Shown here: positions 7,575-16,949 of the stretch, piece after piece
How the letters are laid out: each line of letters opens with the position of its first letter
Numbering within the stretch: position 1 is the stretch's first letter
Source of the DNA: Olivibacter sp036959255
GTDB lineage: Bacteria > Bacteroidota > Bacteroidia > Sphingobacteriales > Sphingobacteriaceae
NCBI RefSeq assembly: GCF_036959255.1
Contig: NZ_JAWMTI010000001.1
Coordinates: forward strand, 1-64,000
Direction of reading: 5' to 3'
DNA: 64,000 nt
Notes under the pieces: generated by a model
Told to the model about the DNA's origin: nothing
Seen by the model: only the letters and a program-made list of their open reading frames with translations
Databases searched by the model: none
Position numbers and translations under genes: made by a program

Positions 7575-9947
7575 ATGAAAAATCGTTATCAAAAACTCTT
7601 TTTTGTTCTCTTAATAGGTCTCTTATCCTTCAACAGTTTTGGGCAAACACGGCAATTTTATGTTTCTATGGATGGAAACAACACGAATAATGGAAGTGCC
7701 GAACAACCCTTGCGCACACCTAATGCTGCAAAGGAGCATGCTTTAGCCTTAAGAAGATCAGGTTATAAAGGCCGGATTGAGCTCATCGTGCGGGCGGGAA
7801 ATTATTATCTAGATCAACCGCTCGTGTTTACACCGGAAGAATCGGGAAGCACAGAACAACCCTATATCATAAAGGCTCAAAATAATGACCTGGTTTATTT
7901 CAATGCCGGTCAGTACCTTTCATTACAATGGGAACCCCATACAAAAACCATTTGGAAGGCGAAGGTACCCGAGGGAGTTCAAATCGAAAGCCTTTTTGCC
8001 AATCATGAACCCAAAATTCGAGCTCGTTATCCAAATTATGACGCATCGATACTTCCTTTTCATGGATATGCGCCCGATGCCATAGACCCGCAAAGGGTAA
8101 AAACCTGGAAAAATCCGATAGGTGCCTATGTGCATGCTCTTCACCAAGGTCGTTGGGGTGGATTTCACTACCAAGTGACGGAAAAAAAGCCCGACGGAAC
8201 ATTAATACTCGAAGGTGGAAAACAGAATAACCGTCCGAGTGAAATGCATGCCACTTATCGTTTCATTGAAAATGTTTTCGAAGAGCTAGATAGTCCGGAG
8301 GAATGGTATTTTGATAAGAATGAACGTATCCTCTATTATTTTCCCAAAAAGGGAGAGAACATTCACCATTTAGTTTTCGAGGCCGCCAAATTGGAAAATA
8401 TTATCACCCTTCTTGGTCATGAAAAACAACCTGTTCATGATATCAGCATCGAAGGTATTCGTTTCATTAATACACGACCTACGTTTATGAAGACGGCCGA
8501 GCCCTTGCTTCGTAGCGACTGGACCATCTATCGACAAGGAGCGATAAAAATAGAGGGAGCGGTTCATTGCCAGATCGTGAACAATAAATTTTACCATTTA
8601 GGAGGGAACGCTCTTTTTTTAAGCAACTACAATCGCGCCATCACCATAACTGATAATTTGATCGAAGATATAGGAGCAGGCGCTATCAATGTGGTCGGCA
8701 ATCCTCAGGCAGTACGCTCCCCCTCCTTCCGGTATGAAGATTTCGTTCCAGCCGACCAAATGGATCTAGCTCCCGGGCCTCAATCGAATGACTATCCCGC
8801 TGGTTGCATCATACAGGATAATTTGATCCGACATATCGGACTCATCGAAAAGCAAGTTGCTGGTGTTCAATTGTCAATGGCATCTGAAATAAAGGTTATT
8901 CACAACACGATTTATGATGTTCCCCGAGCAGGTATTAATATTGGTGACGGTACTTGGGGAGGACATGTCATTGCCTTTAATGATGTCTATCGAACGGTTC
9001 TTGAAACAAGCGATCATGGTGCGTTCAATTCCTGGGGGCGCGATCGTTTCTGGCATCCTAATAGAAAAATAATGGACTCGATCACAGCTGTACATCCCAA
9101 TTGGGTATTACTAGACGCTATTCGTCCAACACAGATTCACGATAATAGGTTTCAATGTGATCATGGCTGGGATATTGATTTGGATGATGGTTCTACAAAT
9201 TATGAAATTTTCAACAACCTGTGCCTCAGTGGAGGCCTAAAACTAAGAGAAGGTTTTCATCGAAAGGTATACCATAACATTTTACTAAATAACGGATTCC
9301 ATCCACATGTGTGGTTTAAAGATAGTCACGATATATTTAGGGATAATTTAGTCATGAGACCACATCAGGACATTCAGATTCAGTTTTGGGGTGACACGGT
9401 TGATTACAACCTGTACATGACGCAAGCGGACTTAAAGGCAGATCAAGCGAAGGGAATCGAAAGCCATGGAAAGGTATTGGATACAAACGTGATCAAAGTC
9501 TTAGATGGTACATTAAAGCCTTCAGGAACAATACCGGCTTGGTTTGCCCAACTGAACTTTCCGGAAGTCGGTGTACGCTCCCCGCTCTTAAAAAGACTTG
9601 TCGAAAAGCAAGCGATACCTAGGTTACACCTATCTAAAACGCCTCATACACAAAAGACCTTTCGATGGCAACAGGCTACTTTAAAAAACATTGAAACACT
9701 CGGTGAGCAGTCAGCCGCTGGCTTACCGGGTATTTCCGGTATATTAGTCGCCGGAATCGAGCGAACTTCCCCTCTTTTGAATAAGGGGCTACTCGTAGGA
9801 GATGTTATTATAGGTTGTAATGGGAAAAAAGTAGACACATTTCAAACTTTCGAGCAGATCATCAACGAAGCAACGCCTAAACACGTTTTGAAACTGACGA
9901 TCTTCCGAAATCAACGTCAACAGGTGTTAACCATTCAAAACAACTAA
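7575..9947 (+). CDS. secreted right-handed beta-helix protein with C-terminal PDZ domain
   Basis: This 790-residue exported protein has a signal peptide at 1-23 (ending FNSFGQ). A parallel beta-helix follows, with an opening DGNNTNNGSAEQPLRTPNAA segment typical of carbohydrate-active beta-helix proteins. Repeated coils carry the motifs ITDNLIEDIGAGAI, IQDNLIRHIG and IHDNRFQCDHGWDIDLDDGS (about 280-600). Residues about 712-790 form a PDZ-like domain (GISGILVAGIERTSPLLNKGLLVGDVI). The helix resembles GH141/GH120-like or polysaccharide-lyase-like enzymes, but the activity is not assignable. The PDZ fusion suggests tethering to a peptide or partner protein in the periplasm or at the surface. It is monocistronic, facing the convergent TonB-like gene only 26 bp away. 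Confidence 0.75.
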   Translation: MKNRYQKLFFVLLIGLLSFNSFGQTRQFYVSMDGNNTNNGSAEQPLRTPNAAKEHALALRRSGYKGRIELIVRAGNYYLDQPLVFTPEESGSTEQPYIIKAQNNDLVYFNAGQYLSLQWEPHTKTIWKAKVPEGVQIESLFANHEPKIRARYPNYDASILPFHGYAPDAIDPQRVKTWKNPIGAYVHALHQGRWGGFHYQVTEKKPDGTLILEGGKQNNRPSEMHATYRFIENVFEELDSPEEWYFDKNERILYYFPKKGENIHHLVFEAAKLENIITLLGHEKQPVHDISIEGIRFINTRPTFMKTAEPLLRSDWTIYRQGAIKIEGAVHCQIVNNKFYHLGGNALFLSNYNRAITITDNLIEDIGAGAINVVGNPQAVRSPSFRYEDFVPADQMDLAPGPQSNDYPAGCIIQDNLIRHIGLIEKQVAGVQLSMASEIKVIHNTIYDVPRAGINIGDGTWGGHVIAFNDVYRTVLETSDHGAFNSWGRDRFWHPNRKIMDSITAVHPNWVLLDAIRPTQIHDNRFQCDHGWDIDLDDGSTNYEIFNNLCLSGGLKLREGFHRKVYHNILLNNGFHPHVWFKDSHDIFRDNLVMRPHQDIQIQFWGDTVDYNLYMTQADLKADQAKGIESHGKVLDTNVIKVLDGTLKPSGTIPAWFAQLNFPEVGVRSPLLKRLVEKQAIPRLHLSKTPHTQKTFRWQQATLKNIETLGEQSAAGLPGISGILVAGIERTSPLLNKGLLVGDVIIGCNGKKVDTFQTFEQIINEATPKHVLKLTIFRNQRQQVLTIQNN

Positions 9948-9973
9948 CTACACTCGTAGGAGAATAAAGGCTC

Positions 9974-11122
9974 TTATTGGAAATGAATATCAATGCTTAT
10001 TGTCTGATCAACGGCCATCTTTTTCCACGCAGGCCCATTTTGTAGAATTTCGATAGCCCGCTTGTCAAGCGCCGAATCGATGCCTTTTACAAGCTGTATC
10101 TTTTCCGGTTTACCATCCTTGTTTAACTGAAATACAAGTATTACCTTACCTGCTTTACCTTTCATGGTTGTTACCGATTCTTGAAGATACTTCTCGTAAG
10201 CCTCCCATCCAATAAGTGGTTCGGCAACCAGTCTTGCTGAAGGGATCATCAACGAATCATTCATCACGTAAATACCCTGTTTACGACTTGCCAATTTCGA
10301 TGATACCGTTCTTCTTGCTTTTGGCGTGGCACGGCTTGAGATAAGCACTTCCTCTAGTTCATTATTTGTCGCTTGCGCAACCATCAAATTACTATCCAGC
10401 GTCCTATTTCGACGGGCATATGCTTGATAGGCTACTTCGGGCATTTCGGCCTTTTCAACAACCGCATCTACTCGCGATTCCTTGCTATTCTCCTCGCCTA
10501 TAGCCCCCTGCATCGGGCGGGCTGTCGGTTTTTCTTTAGGCACCACAGCTGCGATTGCCGTTTTGGCGTTAACATGTAACGAAGAGTCTGATTCGTTCTC
10601 TTTAGTAGCTGATAACTGCTGCTCTCCACGCTTATTTGGCGAAACTTCCGGTGCACCTTTCAACGTCGCGCGCGACCGAACAGACGATGGGCTCTGCGGG
10701 TTTGTCTTGCGTTCCTTAGCCGGTTTCATAGCCACCAAGGGTGTGGAATCTGCTTTAATAGCGGGCTGCGAATCCGTTATCGTTTTTTGTTCCTGTACAA
10801 GGGTTGGCGTCAGCATAGGTTCTTTGCGCAAAAACCAATATCCGACAAAGACGAGAGCACCCATTACAGATGCGGCCATCCACCACATCAACGACGACTT
10901 GTTTTCGGTGATTTCGCCCTGAAGACGTCGCCGCATCCGATCTTTAATATCCGACAAGTTTTCAAGATGCATACGCGTATCTCCTTCCTCCATTCCTTGC
11001 AATAGATCCATAAGCAAGGGATCGTTCTGTGCCCGCCGTTCCAAACGATACATTTCTTTGGCACTCAGCTCTCCCTTTAGATACCTTTTAATTAGCGCTA
11101 TGTCGGACCTATGCTTTTTCAC
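9974..11122 (-). CDS. anti-sigma-like membrane protein with C-terminal TonB-type domain
   Basis: This 382-residue single-pass inner-membrane protein starts with a cytoplasmic region (1-77) like the N-terminus of Bacteroidota anti-sigma factors (SDIALIKRYLKGELSAKE). One transmembrane helix (about 78-99) and a Pro/Ser/Lys-rich periplasmic linker (about 100-260) follow. The C-terminus is TonB-like (about 295-382) with the typical KVILVFQLNKDGKPEKIQLVKG and LDKRAIEILQNGPAW segments. The start codon overlaps the end of the sigma factor gene by 14 bp, implying translational coupling. I infer it holds the sigma factor and signals from, or energises, an outer-membrane receptor. The combination in one chain is noteworthy. 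Confidence 0.75.
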   Translation of the reverse strand: MKKHRSDIALIKRYLKGELSAKEMYRLERRAQNDPLLMDLLQGMEEGDTRMHLENLSDIKDRMRRRLQGEITENKSSLMWWMAASVMGALVFVGYWFLRKEPMLTPTLVQEQKTITDSQPAIKADSTPLVAMKPAKERKTNPQSPSSVRSRATLKGAPEVSPNKRGEQQLSATKENESDSSLHVNAKTAIAAVVPKEKPTARPMQGAIGEENSKESRVDAVVEKAEMPEVAYQAYARRNRTLDSNLMVAQATNNELEEVLISSRATPKARRTVSSKLASRKQGIYVMNDSLMIPSARLVAEPLIGWEAYEKYLQESVTTMKGKAGKVILVFQLNKDGKPEKIQLVKGIDSALDKRAIEILQNGPAWKKMAVDQTISIDIHFQ

Positions 11123-11690
11123 GATGATTATCCATACAATTCTTTAAATTCCTCTTGCCATTTTGAATATAACTTTTAACCTCATTGAGTGAATACCCAG
11201 TTATATCCACAATATCTTTATAGCATTTCTCATTTAGAAAAAAGAGATCGATGCTCTTTTTTTGTTTTTCAGGTAACTTTTCCAAACATTTCTCCAACGC
11301 CACCAAGGAAGTTTCCTTTTCTTCCCGGTCCTCAGGATGCACATCGACCGGAAATTCCACAAATTCTTGCATAGAAACCCATTGCATTTTTTTTTCTGAG
11401 CGTAATTGCATCAGACAGAAATTTCTGGTCAGCACATAAAGCCAGGTCACAAATTTCTTAACTTCTTGTTTCTCGACTTTTATTATCAGTTCCTCAAAAA
11501 GCTGCATTACGGCGTCTTTCGCCCGCTCCCCATCTTTCAAATAGCGAAAGCAAACATAATACACCATCTCGGTATGCCGTTCATATAACTCGCCTAGCAA
11601 CGCTAAATCACCCGTGCTTTGATAGCGCGTTAACAGCGACTCATCGTCTAATGCTGTAGTTGATTTTTTTGAGCGTTGAAACCAATTCAT
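11109..11690 (-). CDS. ECF-type RNA polymerase sigma factor
   Basis: This sigma-70 family protein of 193 residues uses the ATG at 11690. An upstream TTG at 11738 is in frame, but that region lies in a heptamer repeat and is less likely. Sigma region 2 is visible as LLGELYERHTEMVYYVCFRYL with AKDAVMQLFEELI. Region 4 is visible as LEKLPEKQKKSIDLFFLNEK plus the helix-turn-helix SLNEVKSYIQNGKRNLK. It overlaps the downstream anti-sigma/TonB hybrid by 14 bp, so the two form one unit. It is divergent from the VWA protein gene, which may be a target. Confidence 0.85.
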   Translation of the reverse strand: MNWFQRSKKSTTALDDESLLTRYQSTGDLALLGELYERHTEMVYYVCFRYLKDGERAKDAVMQLFEELIIKVEKQEVKKFVTWLYVLTRNFCLMQLRSEKKMQWVSMQEFVEFPVDVHPEDREEKETSLVALEKCLEKLPEKQKKSIDLFFLNEKCYKDIVDITGYSLNEVKSYIQNGKRNLKNCMDNHREKA

Positions 11691-11728
11691 TCTGCGGGTT
11701 AAAATAATGCTTTTTTTTGTGATTAGTG

Positions 11729-11766
11729 AAGTTGTCAATTAGTGAAGTAGCGAAGTAATTGAGTAG
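11729..11766. repeat. degenerate 7-bp tandem array
   Basis: Units such as agttgtc, aattagt, gaagtag, cgaagta and attgagt follow each other with a 7-bp period in the space between the sigma factor and the divergent VWA gene. Confidence 0.55.
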
Positions 11767-11859
11767 AAATAGTACCGGCATAAAACAGGTCTATGCCACA
11801 GCCGAAAAAAAATTATGGAATTATAGTTGTCGCTGCATCCTTGGGCAAAATTCACGATT

Positions 11860-13704
11860 ATGAATACAAGAATAACAGCAATTTTGCTCCTCTTGAGCTT
11901 GTTTTCTTTCAAGCCAAGTCAAGAACTGATGGTCAGTGGCACTGTTTACAATCAAGAAGATCAACAGGCGATCGCGGGTGTTTTGGTTCTTATTGAAGGC
12001 ACCAATATCCGTGCTCTAACGGATTCAAAGGGGCGATATAAAATCAAACGAAGTCCACAAGCGCAATTTTTAATTTTTTCTAAATCCGGTTTCGAAAGTT
12101 TACGCATGCCGATTGGAACAAAGGAACACATCGATGTGCGACTAAGTCCTTCCCTCGCATTGGATGAAATCGTGGTGGCTGAGCATGCACATGTCAAAAA
12201 AAGGGCTGTACGAACTTTGTTGGCCGCTTCGCCCGGTTTACAGGGGCGTCACGCGTTTCTTTTTAATCACCCTTCTTCAACCGAAGACTATCAGAAAATC
12301 ACAGAAAACGGATTTCTTAATCCTAAAAAAGAACCCTTATCTACTTTTGCAGTGGATGTAGATGGTGCTTCTTACAGCAACGTTCGTCGTTTTATCCACA
12401 TGGGCCAATTACCTCCTAAAGATGCTGTACGCTTAGAAGAGATGATCAATTATTTTCAGTATGATTTGTCAGGACCACGAGACAACGAGCCGGTAGCAAT
12501 TCATACCGAATTGTCACAAGCCCCTTGGAATCCACAACACCGCTTATTGCGCATCGCATTGAAAGCAAAAGCCATTGAGGTTCCAAAGCTTCCCGCTGCC
12601 AACTTCGTTTTTTTAATCGACGTGTCTGGTTCAATGGATGGTCCGAATCGACTACCCTTGGTAAAGGCTTCCTTAAAAATGCTTGTAGACCAATTACGAG
12701 CAGAAGATCATGTAGCACTTGTTACCTATGCCGGTACCGCACAAATCAAACTGGAAAGTATTTCAGGAGCCGAAAAGACACGCATAAAAAATGCGATCGA
12801 TGAACTTGAGGCTGGTGGTTCAACGGCGGGTGAAGCAGGTCTGAAAATGGCCTATCGTTTAGCCAAGGAACATTTCAAAAAGGCGGGTAACAACCGAATT
12901 ATCTTAGCTTCGGATGGGGATTTTAATGTAGGACCTTCCAGTAATGAAGAGATGGAAAGCCTCATCGAGAAGGCGCAACAGAGTGGTGTGAGTTTATCGG
13001 TATTCGGCTTCGGAATGGGCAATTTAAAAGACAGCAAAATGGAACTTTTGGCAAACAAAGGACATGGAAATTATGCCTATATCGACAATATTATGGAAGC
13101 AAAAAAATCGATGATAAACGAATTCGGTGCAAGCTTCTTTACCATCGCTAAGGATGTCAAAATGCAAGTAGAATTTAACCCTGGAACGGTACGGGCTTAT
13201 CGCTTATTGGGTTATGAGAATCGATTATTGGAACAAGAAGATTTTAACAATGATCAAAAATTGGGCGGTGATATGGGTACCGGACATACGGTGACTGCTT
13301 TTTACGAAATTGTACCCTACGGTACAGAAGAACCTTATGTCGGTAGCGTAGATCCCCTAAAGTACCAATCGGAAAAAGTCGAAAAAAGCACGAATATCTC
13401 CAATGAACTGGCTACCGTTAAATTTAGGTACAAAGAACCTACGGAGGCTAAAAGCAAAATGAAACAAGTAAGTATTTTAGATAAACCCCTGTCGCTGACC
13501 AAAACCAGTGACGATTTCCGATTTGCCAGTGCCATTGCTGAATTGGGAATGCTACTGCGTAATTCCAACTTCAAGCAAGAGGCTGATTATGACGCACTTA
13601 TCAAGCGCGCCAAATCCGCTAAAGGAACAGATACAGAAGGCTATCGGGCCGAATTTATACAATTAGCTGAAAGTGCAAAAATACTTGCAAAAAATGGTGA
13701 TTAA
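11860..13704 (+). CDS. secreted von Willebrand factor A protein, YfbK type
   Basis: The protein has 614 residues from the ATG at 11860. An in-frame TTG at 11827 would put 11 residues before the signal peptide and is rejected. The order is a signal peptide (about 1-18), a carboxypeptidase-regulatory-like domain (about 24-100, with VSGTVYNQEDQQAIAGV) and a YfbK-type N-domain (about 160-240, TFAVDVDGASYSNVRRF). A VWA domain follows with an intact MIDAS (D254-V-S256-G-S258), then a C-terminal DUF3520-like region. It is known as a family with metal-dependent protein binding. The divergent sigma/anti-sigma pair upstream may control it. A strong terminator follows immediately. Confidence 0.85.
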   Translation: MNTRITAILLLLSLFSFKPSQELMVSGTVYNQEDQQAIAGVLVLIEGTNIRALTDSKGRYKIKRSPQAQFLIFSKSGFESLRMPIGTKEHIDVRLSPSLALDEIVVAEHAHVKKRAVRTLLAASPGLQGRHAFLFNHPSSTEDYQKITENGFLNPKKEPLSTFAVDVDGASYSNVRRFIHMGQLPPKDAVRLEEMINYFQYDLSGPRDNEPVAIHTELSQAPWNPQHRLLRIALKAKAIEVPKLPAANFVFLIDVSGSMDGPNRLPLVKASLKMLVDQLRAEDHVALVTYAGTAQIKLESISGAEKTRIKNAIDELEAGGSTAGEAGLKMAYRLAKEHFKKAGNNRIILASDGDFNVGPSSNEEMESLIEKAQQSGVSLSVFGFGMGNLKDSKMELLANKGHGNYAYIDNIMEAKKSMINEFGASFFTIAKDVKMQVEFNPGTVRAYRLLGYENRLLEQEDFNNDQKLGGDMGTGHTVTAFYEIVPYGTEEPYVGSVDPLKYQSEKVEKSTNISNELATVKFRYKEPTEAKSKMKQVSILDKPLSLTKTSDDFRFASAIAELGMLLRNSNFKQEADYDALIKRAKSAKGTDTEGYRAEFIQLAESAKILAKNGD

Positions 13705-13710
13705 CTTCGG

Positions 13711-13749
13711 AATCTTTCGGTTTGGCTAGATAAACCAAACCGAAAGATT
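13711..13749 (+). terminator. intrinsic terminator after the VWA gene
   Basis: A perfect 15-bp stem (aatctttcggtttgg, 13711-13725; ccaaaccgaaagatt, 13735-13749) with a 9-base loop is followed by tgctttttatt. It lies between convergent genes and probably stops the plus-strand transcript. Confidence 0.85.
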
Positions 13750-13755
13750 TGCTTT

Positions 13756-15126
13756 TTATTCCGATAAAGTGCTTGGATCTGTAGCAGGTACCGGTAATCC
13801 TAAATTAGCCATTTCAGCATAGACGCTTTCATCTACTTTGAATCCCCATTTTCTAAAGAAGCTACTCAGGTTTTCCCCCGAGATCGCACAAGCTTTTAGC
13901 ATAAAATAACGCATTTTTTCAGCATCCGTGCTTACCGAAGGAAGTTCTATGCGCGTTTGCTTATGTAGCTGTTTGTAGAATGAATCGCCATAAGCCAGCC
14001 ATAGCTGATGAAACATACACAGTCGAACCCAAACACCATTAGGCATAGAGGAGTCATTAAAGTCCTTGTTCACACTGGTATCCGCTAAATAACTAAGTGC
14101 GGTCGGCCATACATTGTCTCTTTTCAGTCGAGAAGGTGTGACACCCATGGCCCGTTCAACGGCCAATGAATAAATATTAACCGTGACTTCGCCAAGCGTA
14201 CTCCATTTCCAGGCTTGCTGTTGATGCATATGGCCTAATTCATGCCATGGCCCCCAGCCATCTACTGATCCGATTAAAGGAGTGAAGGCGTATGGTGCTG
14301 CATCGGTGTAATAGGCAGTTCGATAATAGGTGGCTACCATCCAATAATCTGAATTATCTGTTTCTGTCAGAAGCAGCCTAGTATTGGCGTTTGGTTGATG
14401 TTGTGGTGCCGATCCATCCAGTCCACTTAAGTCGTCTTCTACATTCATTGTTTGGTCTGCCTTTTCCAGAACATAATTATTGTCTTGCGTTTTTGTGTCA
14501 ATGGCTCTTGAACGAGCATATACAAAGTATACACGGTCACCCACCAGGACCACATCTGGAGCGTTGGTATAGGTATTCAATTGATTCGCCCAATCGCTTA
14601 ATGTGGTTTGGCCCTTAATATATACCGGCGATCTAACAGCGCCACTTACAAAAGTGATTTTTGCCTTGCTGGCAGGCGCCCCCGAAGTTCCATACCGTAT
14701 CCATATAAGCCCGCCGAATTGATCGGCGGTGATCGTGTTTGTACCGGTGGTAAGCTGAACTTCTTGGGGATTCCATTTATTAACATATCGCGAGTAGGTC
14801 CCAATCAATAACTTCGGCAACGAATTTCCAGTTACTTGTTGCACATCTAATTGCAATGTTGTATTGGGCGCGAGGTAAAAACCCGTAGGCTCGAAATCAG
14901 TCCAATAAGATCCTAACGCCAGTCGGGTATTTTCAACAGCAGCACTCTTTTTCTCTTCAAACTCCTGTACAGCAGCGCCTATAGTGGCCAGATTCAGGGT
15001 TGATTCACCTGTTTTTTGTGCCATCGCAACACGTTCATTCTGCGGAGTTTCTGCCTTTTTACAACTATATAAAGCGAAAAAGCAGACGAATAAGGCCAGT
15101 AATGTTTTAATTTGATGAAGGTACAT
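13756..15126 (-). CDS. M60-type (enhancin/mucinase-like) metallopeptidase lipoprotein
   Basis: This 456-residue lipoprotein has signal LALFVCFFALYSC with the lipobox Cys at 22. The N-terminal half (about 70-165) is a beta-sandwich. The catalytic half carries the gluzincin motif HELGH at 295-299 and a downstream Glu at 313 (GEVTVNIYSL), the M60 arrangement of HExxH-(8-28)-E, with HMHQQQAW between them. M60 peptidases are known to cleave O-glycosylated mucin-type proteins. It is the last gene of locus I, 107 bp after the DUF5007-like gene. A paralogue lies at 38751-40094. Substrate is inferred from the family only. Confidence 0.8.
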   Translation of the reverse strand: MYLHQIKTLLALFVCFFALYSCKKAETPQNERVAMAQKTGESTLNLATIGAAVQEFEEKKSAAVENTRLALGSYWTDFEPTGFYLAPNTTLQLDVQQVTGNSLPKLLIGTYSRYVNKWNPQEVQLTTGTNTITADQFGGLIWIRYGTSGAPASKAKITFVSGAVRSPVYIKGQTTLSDWANQLNTYTNAPDVVLVGDRVYFVYARSRAIDTKTQDNNYVLEKADQTMNVEDDLSGLDGSAPQHQPNANTRLLLTETDNSDYWMVATYYRTAYYTDAAPYAFTPLIGSVDGWGPWHELGHMHQQQAWKWSTLGEVTVNIYSLAVERAMGVTPSRLKRDNVWPTALSYLADTSVNKDFNDSSMPNGVWVRLCMFHQLWLAYGDSFYKQLHKQTRIELPSVSTDAEKMRYFMLKACAISGENLSSFFRKWGFKVDESVYAEMANLGLPVPATDPSTLSE

Positions 15127-15233
15127 AATGATTTAAAATTTAAAATAAACATTCATTAATAAGCACTTTACATACATTAAGCAGGTGACAGGTTAAGTCA
15201 GGTATATTGGAGAGCGTATGTTCATATTTCTTA

Positions 15234-16226
15234 TTATTGATGTGTCACGCCTAAGACGGTAACGGTGACTTTGTATGACCCAGGCACAAACACGCGCAAC
15301 GAGAAGCGGGCATTGCAGGAATAAGCATCGTCTTCAAGCCCTAAATCCTCGTCAAAATGGACATATTGTGTCGGAATTCTATAATAATAATTAAAGCCAT
15401 TGCCCAATGAATTCAAGGGAAAGGGAACAACACCGTAGGTAAATTCCATACGATCCTCAAAAGCTTCATAAGCCAACGAATAATCCTGCATGGTTTGTAA
15501 CCACCCGCCCGTATTACCTGATGCCGGCCTGCGGGCAATTTCTCCCTTTGCAGGATTGAAGGGAACACCATTTTTATCTACAATCTCCACCGTGATTTTA
15601 TCCGGTGCATCCCCTATTCTTTCAACAGAAATTGTACCCGTCGGTAGGGTTTTAGTGGTCCCTTCTTCTCCTACTTTCATGGCCACTGTACTTCTAACTG
15701 CCGGTATTTCAAAGTCGGGTGCGTCCGTTAAATCAAATCGACCAATCTTCTCGAAAACCCTGGACCCATTGCTGTTAGTTATCGCTAAATCGAATAAATA
15801 CGAACCCGTGGGTAACTCCCTTGTGTTTATGTTGGATTCTAATTGCCCACTACGCTCATTGATCGTAATAGCTTTCATAAGCGTATCCTTCTGTTTCGCA
15901 GCGATCAAGGCTAAGGTCGTGTCACTTTTGGGATCGTAAAGTGCCGTCCATTTCTTTACAGGAAATTCTTTCGCAAAAATATCATCCACTAAATTGCCGG
16001 TCGACTGATCATATATATGAAGTAATTTCACTTGAAGGGGTTGACTGGATCCTTCCAAAAGCAAAGGTGTACTTAGCTTTACGCGCCCTTTCTGTATAAT
16101 AACCGGATATTCTGTATAACGGATAATATCGCTTAAGTATCCATTCGGAACTTTTTTACATCCCGTATAGGTGATGATCATAATGGTAAAAATCACACCA
16201 AGCTTCGTTATTTTACTGTGCAACAT
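15234..16226 (-). CDS. DUF5007-like lipoprotein of the SusCD locus
   Basis: This 330-residue lipoprotein has its signal at 1-22 and lipid Cys at about 23 (TYTGCKKVPNGYLSD). It matches my recollection of the DUF5007 family, which is common beside fasciclin and SusD proteins in Bacteroidota. The body is all-beta, with repeated strand-rich segments and no catalytic motif that I can see. It starts 3 bp before the end of the fasciclin gene, so the two are surely co-transcribed. It probably sits on the cell surface and helps bind the substrate. No enzymatic function is claimed. Confidence 0.65.
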   Translation of the reverse strand: MLHSKITKLGVIFTIMIITYTGCKKVPNGYLSDIIRYTEYPVIIQKGRVKLSTPLLLEGSSQPLQVKLLHIYDQSTGNLVDDIFAKEFPVKKWTALYDPKSDTTLALIAAKQKDTLMKAITINERSGQLESNINTRELPTGSYLFDLAITNSNGSRVFEKIGRFDLTDAPDFEIPAVRSTVAMKVGEEGTTKTLPTGTISVERIGDAPDKITVEIVDKNGVPFNPAKGEIARRPASGNTGGWLQTMQDYSLAYEAFEDRMEFTYGVVPFPLNSLGNGFNYYYRIPTQYVHFDEDLGLEDDAYSCNARFSLRVFVPGSYKVTVTVLGVTHQ

Positions 16227-16229
16227 CTT

Positions 16230-16928
16230 TTATAACTTTGGTTTTGAGAAAAATAATATGTGGGCATTGCTCAAGACATTCACATTTCCGGTGGTCGAAA
16301 TAATCCCCGAGGTTTGCACAATCGTCCTTGCCCCATCTGAGCCACTGATTTCACTTGCAATAATGGGCGGTGTTATGGGTTTATATAAAAAAGTATAATA
16401 CATTACCTGTGGCAATACAGAACTATTCTCATTATAGCCTAGGGCAGGATCGTCTGTAGACTCATAGGAGATTACCGCACGCGCGCCAGCTTTCGCGGTC
16501 TGAAATAAAATGCCATTCTGACTTAAATCCGCGTAGGCAATACGATTGGGAACAATATAGATATCGATAGAATCTCGAACCTTCTCGATTTCATACTTTA
16601 ATAAAGAATCGATCGTCCATTTTCTAAAAGGGTCTATTTCCTGTTCTTCCAGGGCTCTTAAACTTAAATAACTGTTAATCGAATAATCAGTAGGTGCAAA
16701 AAAGGTGATGTCGGTCTGATTGATTTTCTCCTTTAACCCGGCCGCATCAATAACCATGAGTAGCGTATCAAAAAGCCCCCTGTTATTATTCTTCAGAAAA
16801 TCGTATGTGCTCATATGAACGTTGGGATCGTGTAAGTTTCCACCGATAAAATAATCATCCTTTTTGCACGACTGGAGGCTCAACAGAAAGCCAACAAGGA
16901 TTAAAAGAAACTTGAAATTCGTATTCAT
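16230..16928 (-). CDS. fasciclin-domain lipoprotein
   Basis: This 232-residue lipoprotein has a signal ending SLQSC (Cys about 20), followed by one fasciclin (FAS1) domain. The domain is recognised by STYDFLKNNNRGLFDTLL and the ITFFAPTDYSINSYL segment (about 40-190). FAS1 domains mediate adhesion and carbohydrate or protein contacts. It lies 21 bp after SusD and 3 bp before the DUF5007-like gene in the locus I operon. A surface accessory to the SusCD pair is the likely role. Confidence 0.8.
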   Translation of the reverse strand: MNTNFKFLLILVGFLLSLQSCKKDDYFIGGNLHDPNVHMSTYDFLKNNNRGLFDTLLMVIDAAGLKEKINQTDITFFAPTDYSINSYLSLRALEEQEIDPFRKWTIDSLLKYEIEKVRDSIDIYIVPNRIAYADLSQNGILFQTAKAGARAVISYESTDDPALGYNENSSVLPQVMYYTFLYKPITPPIIASEISGSDGARTIVQTSGIISTTGNVNVLSNAHILFFSKPKL

Positions 16929-16949
16929 AAATTACTTATTTGGTTCATA

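Noticed and set aside
10482..10922. 146-residue plus-strand open frame
   Set aside because: Antisense to the low-complexity linker of the anti-sigma/TonB-like gene.
11691..11738. Longer start (TTG) for the ECF sigma factor
   Set aside because: It would translate through a heptamer array; the ATG at 11690 gives a normal family length.
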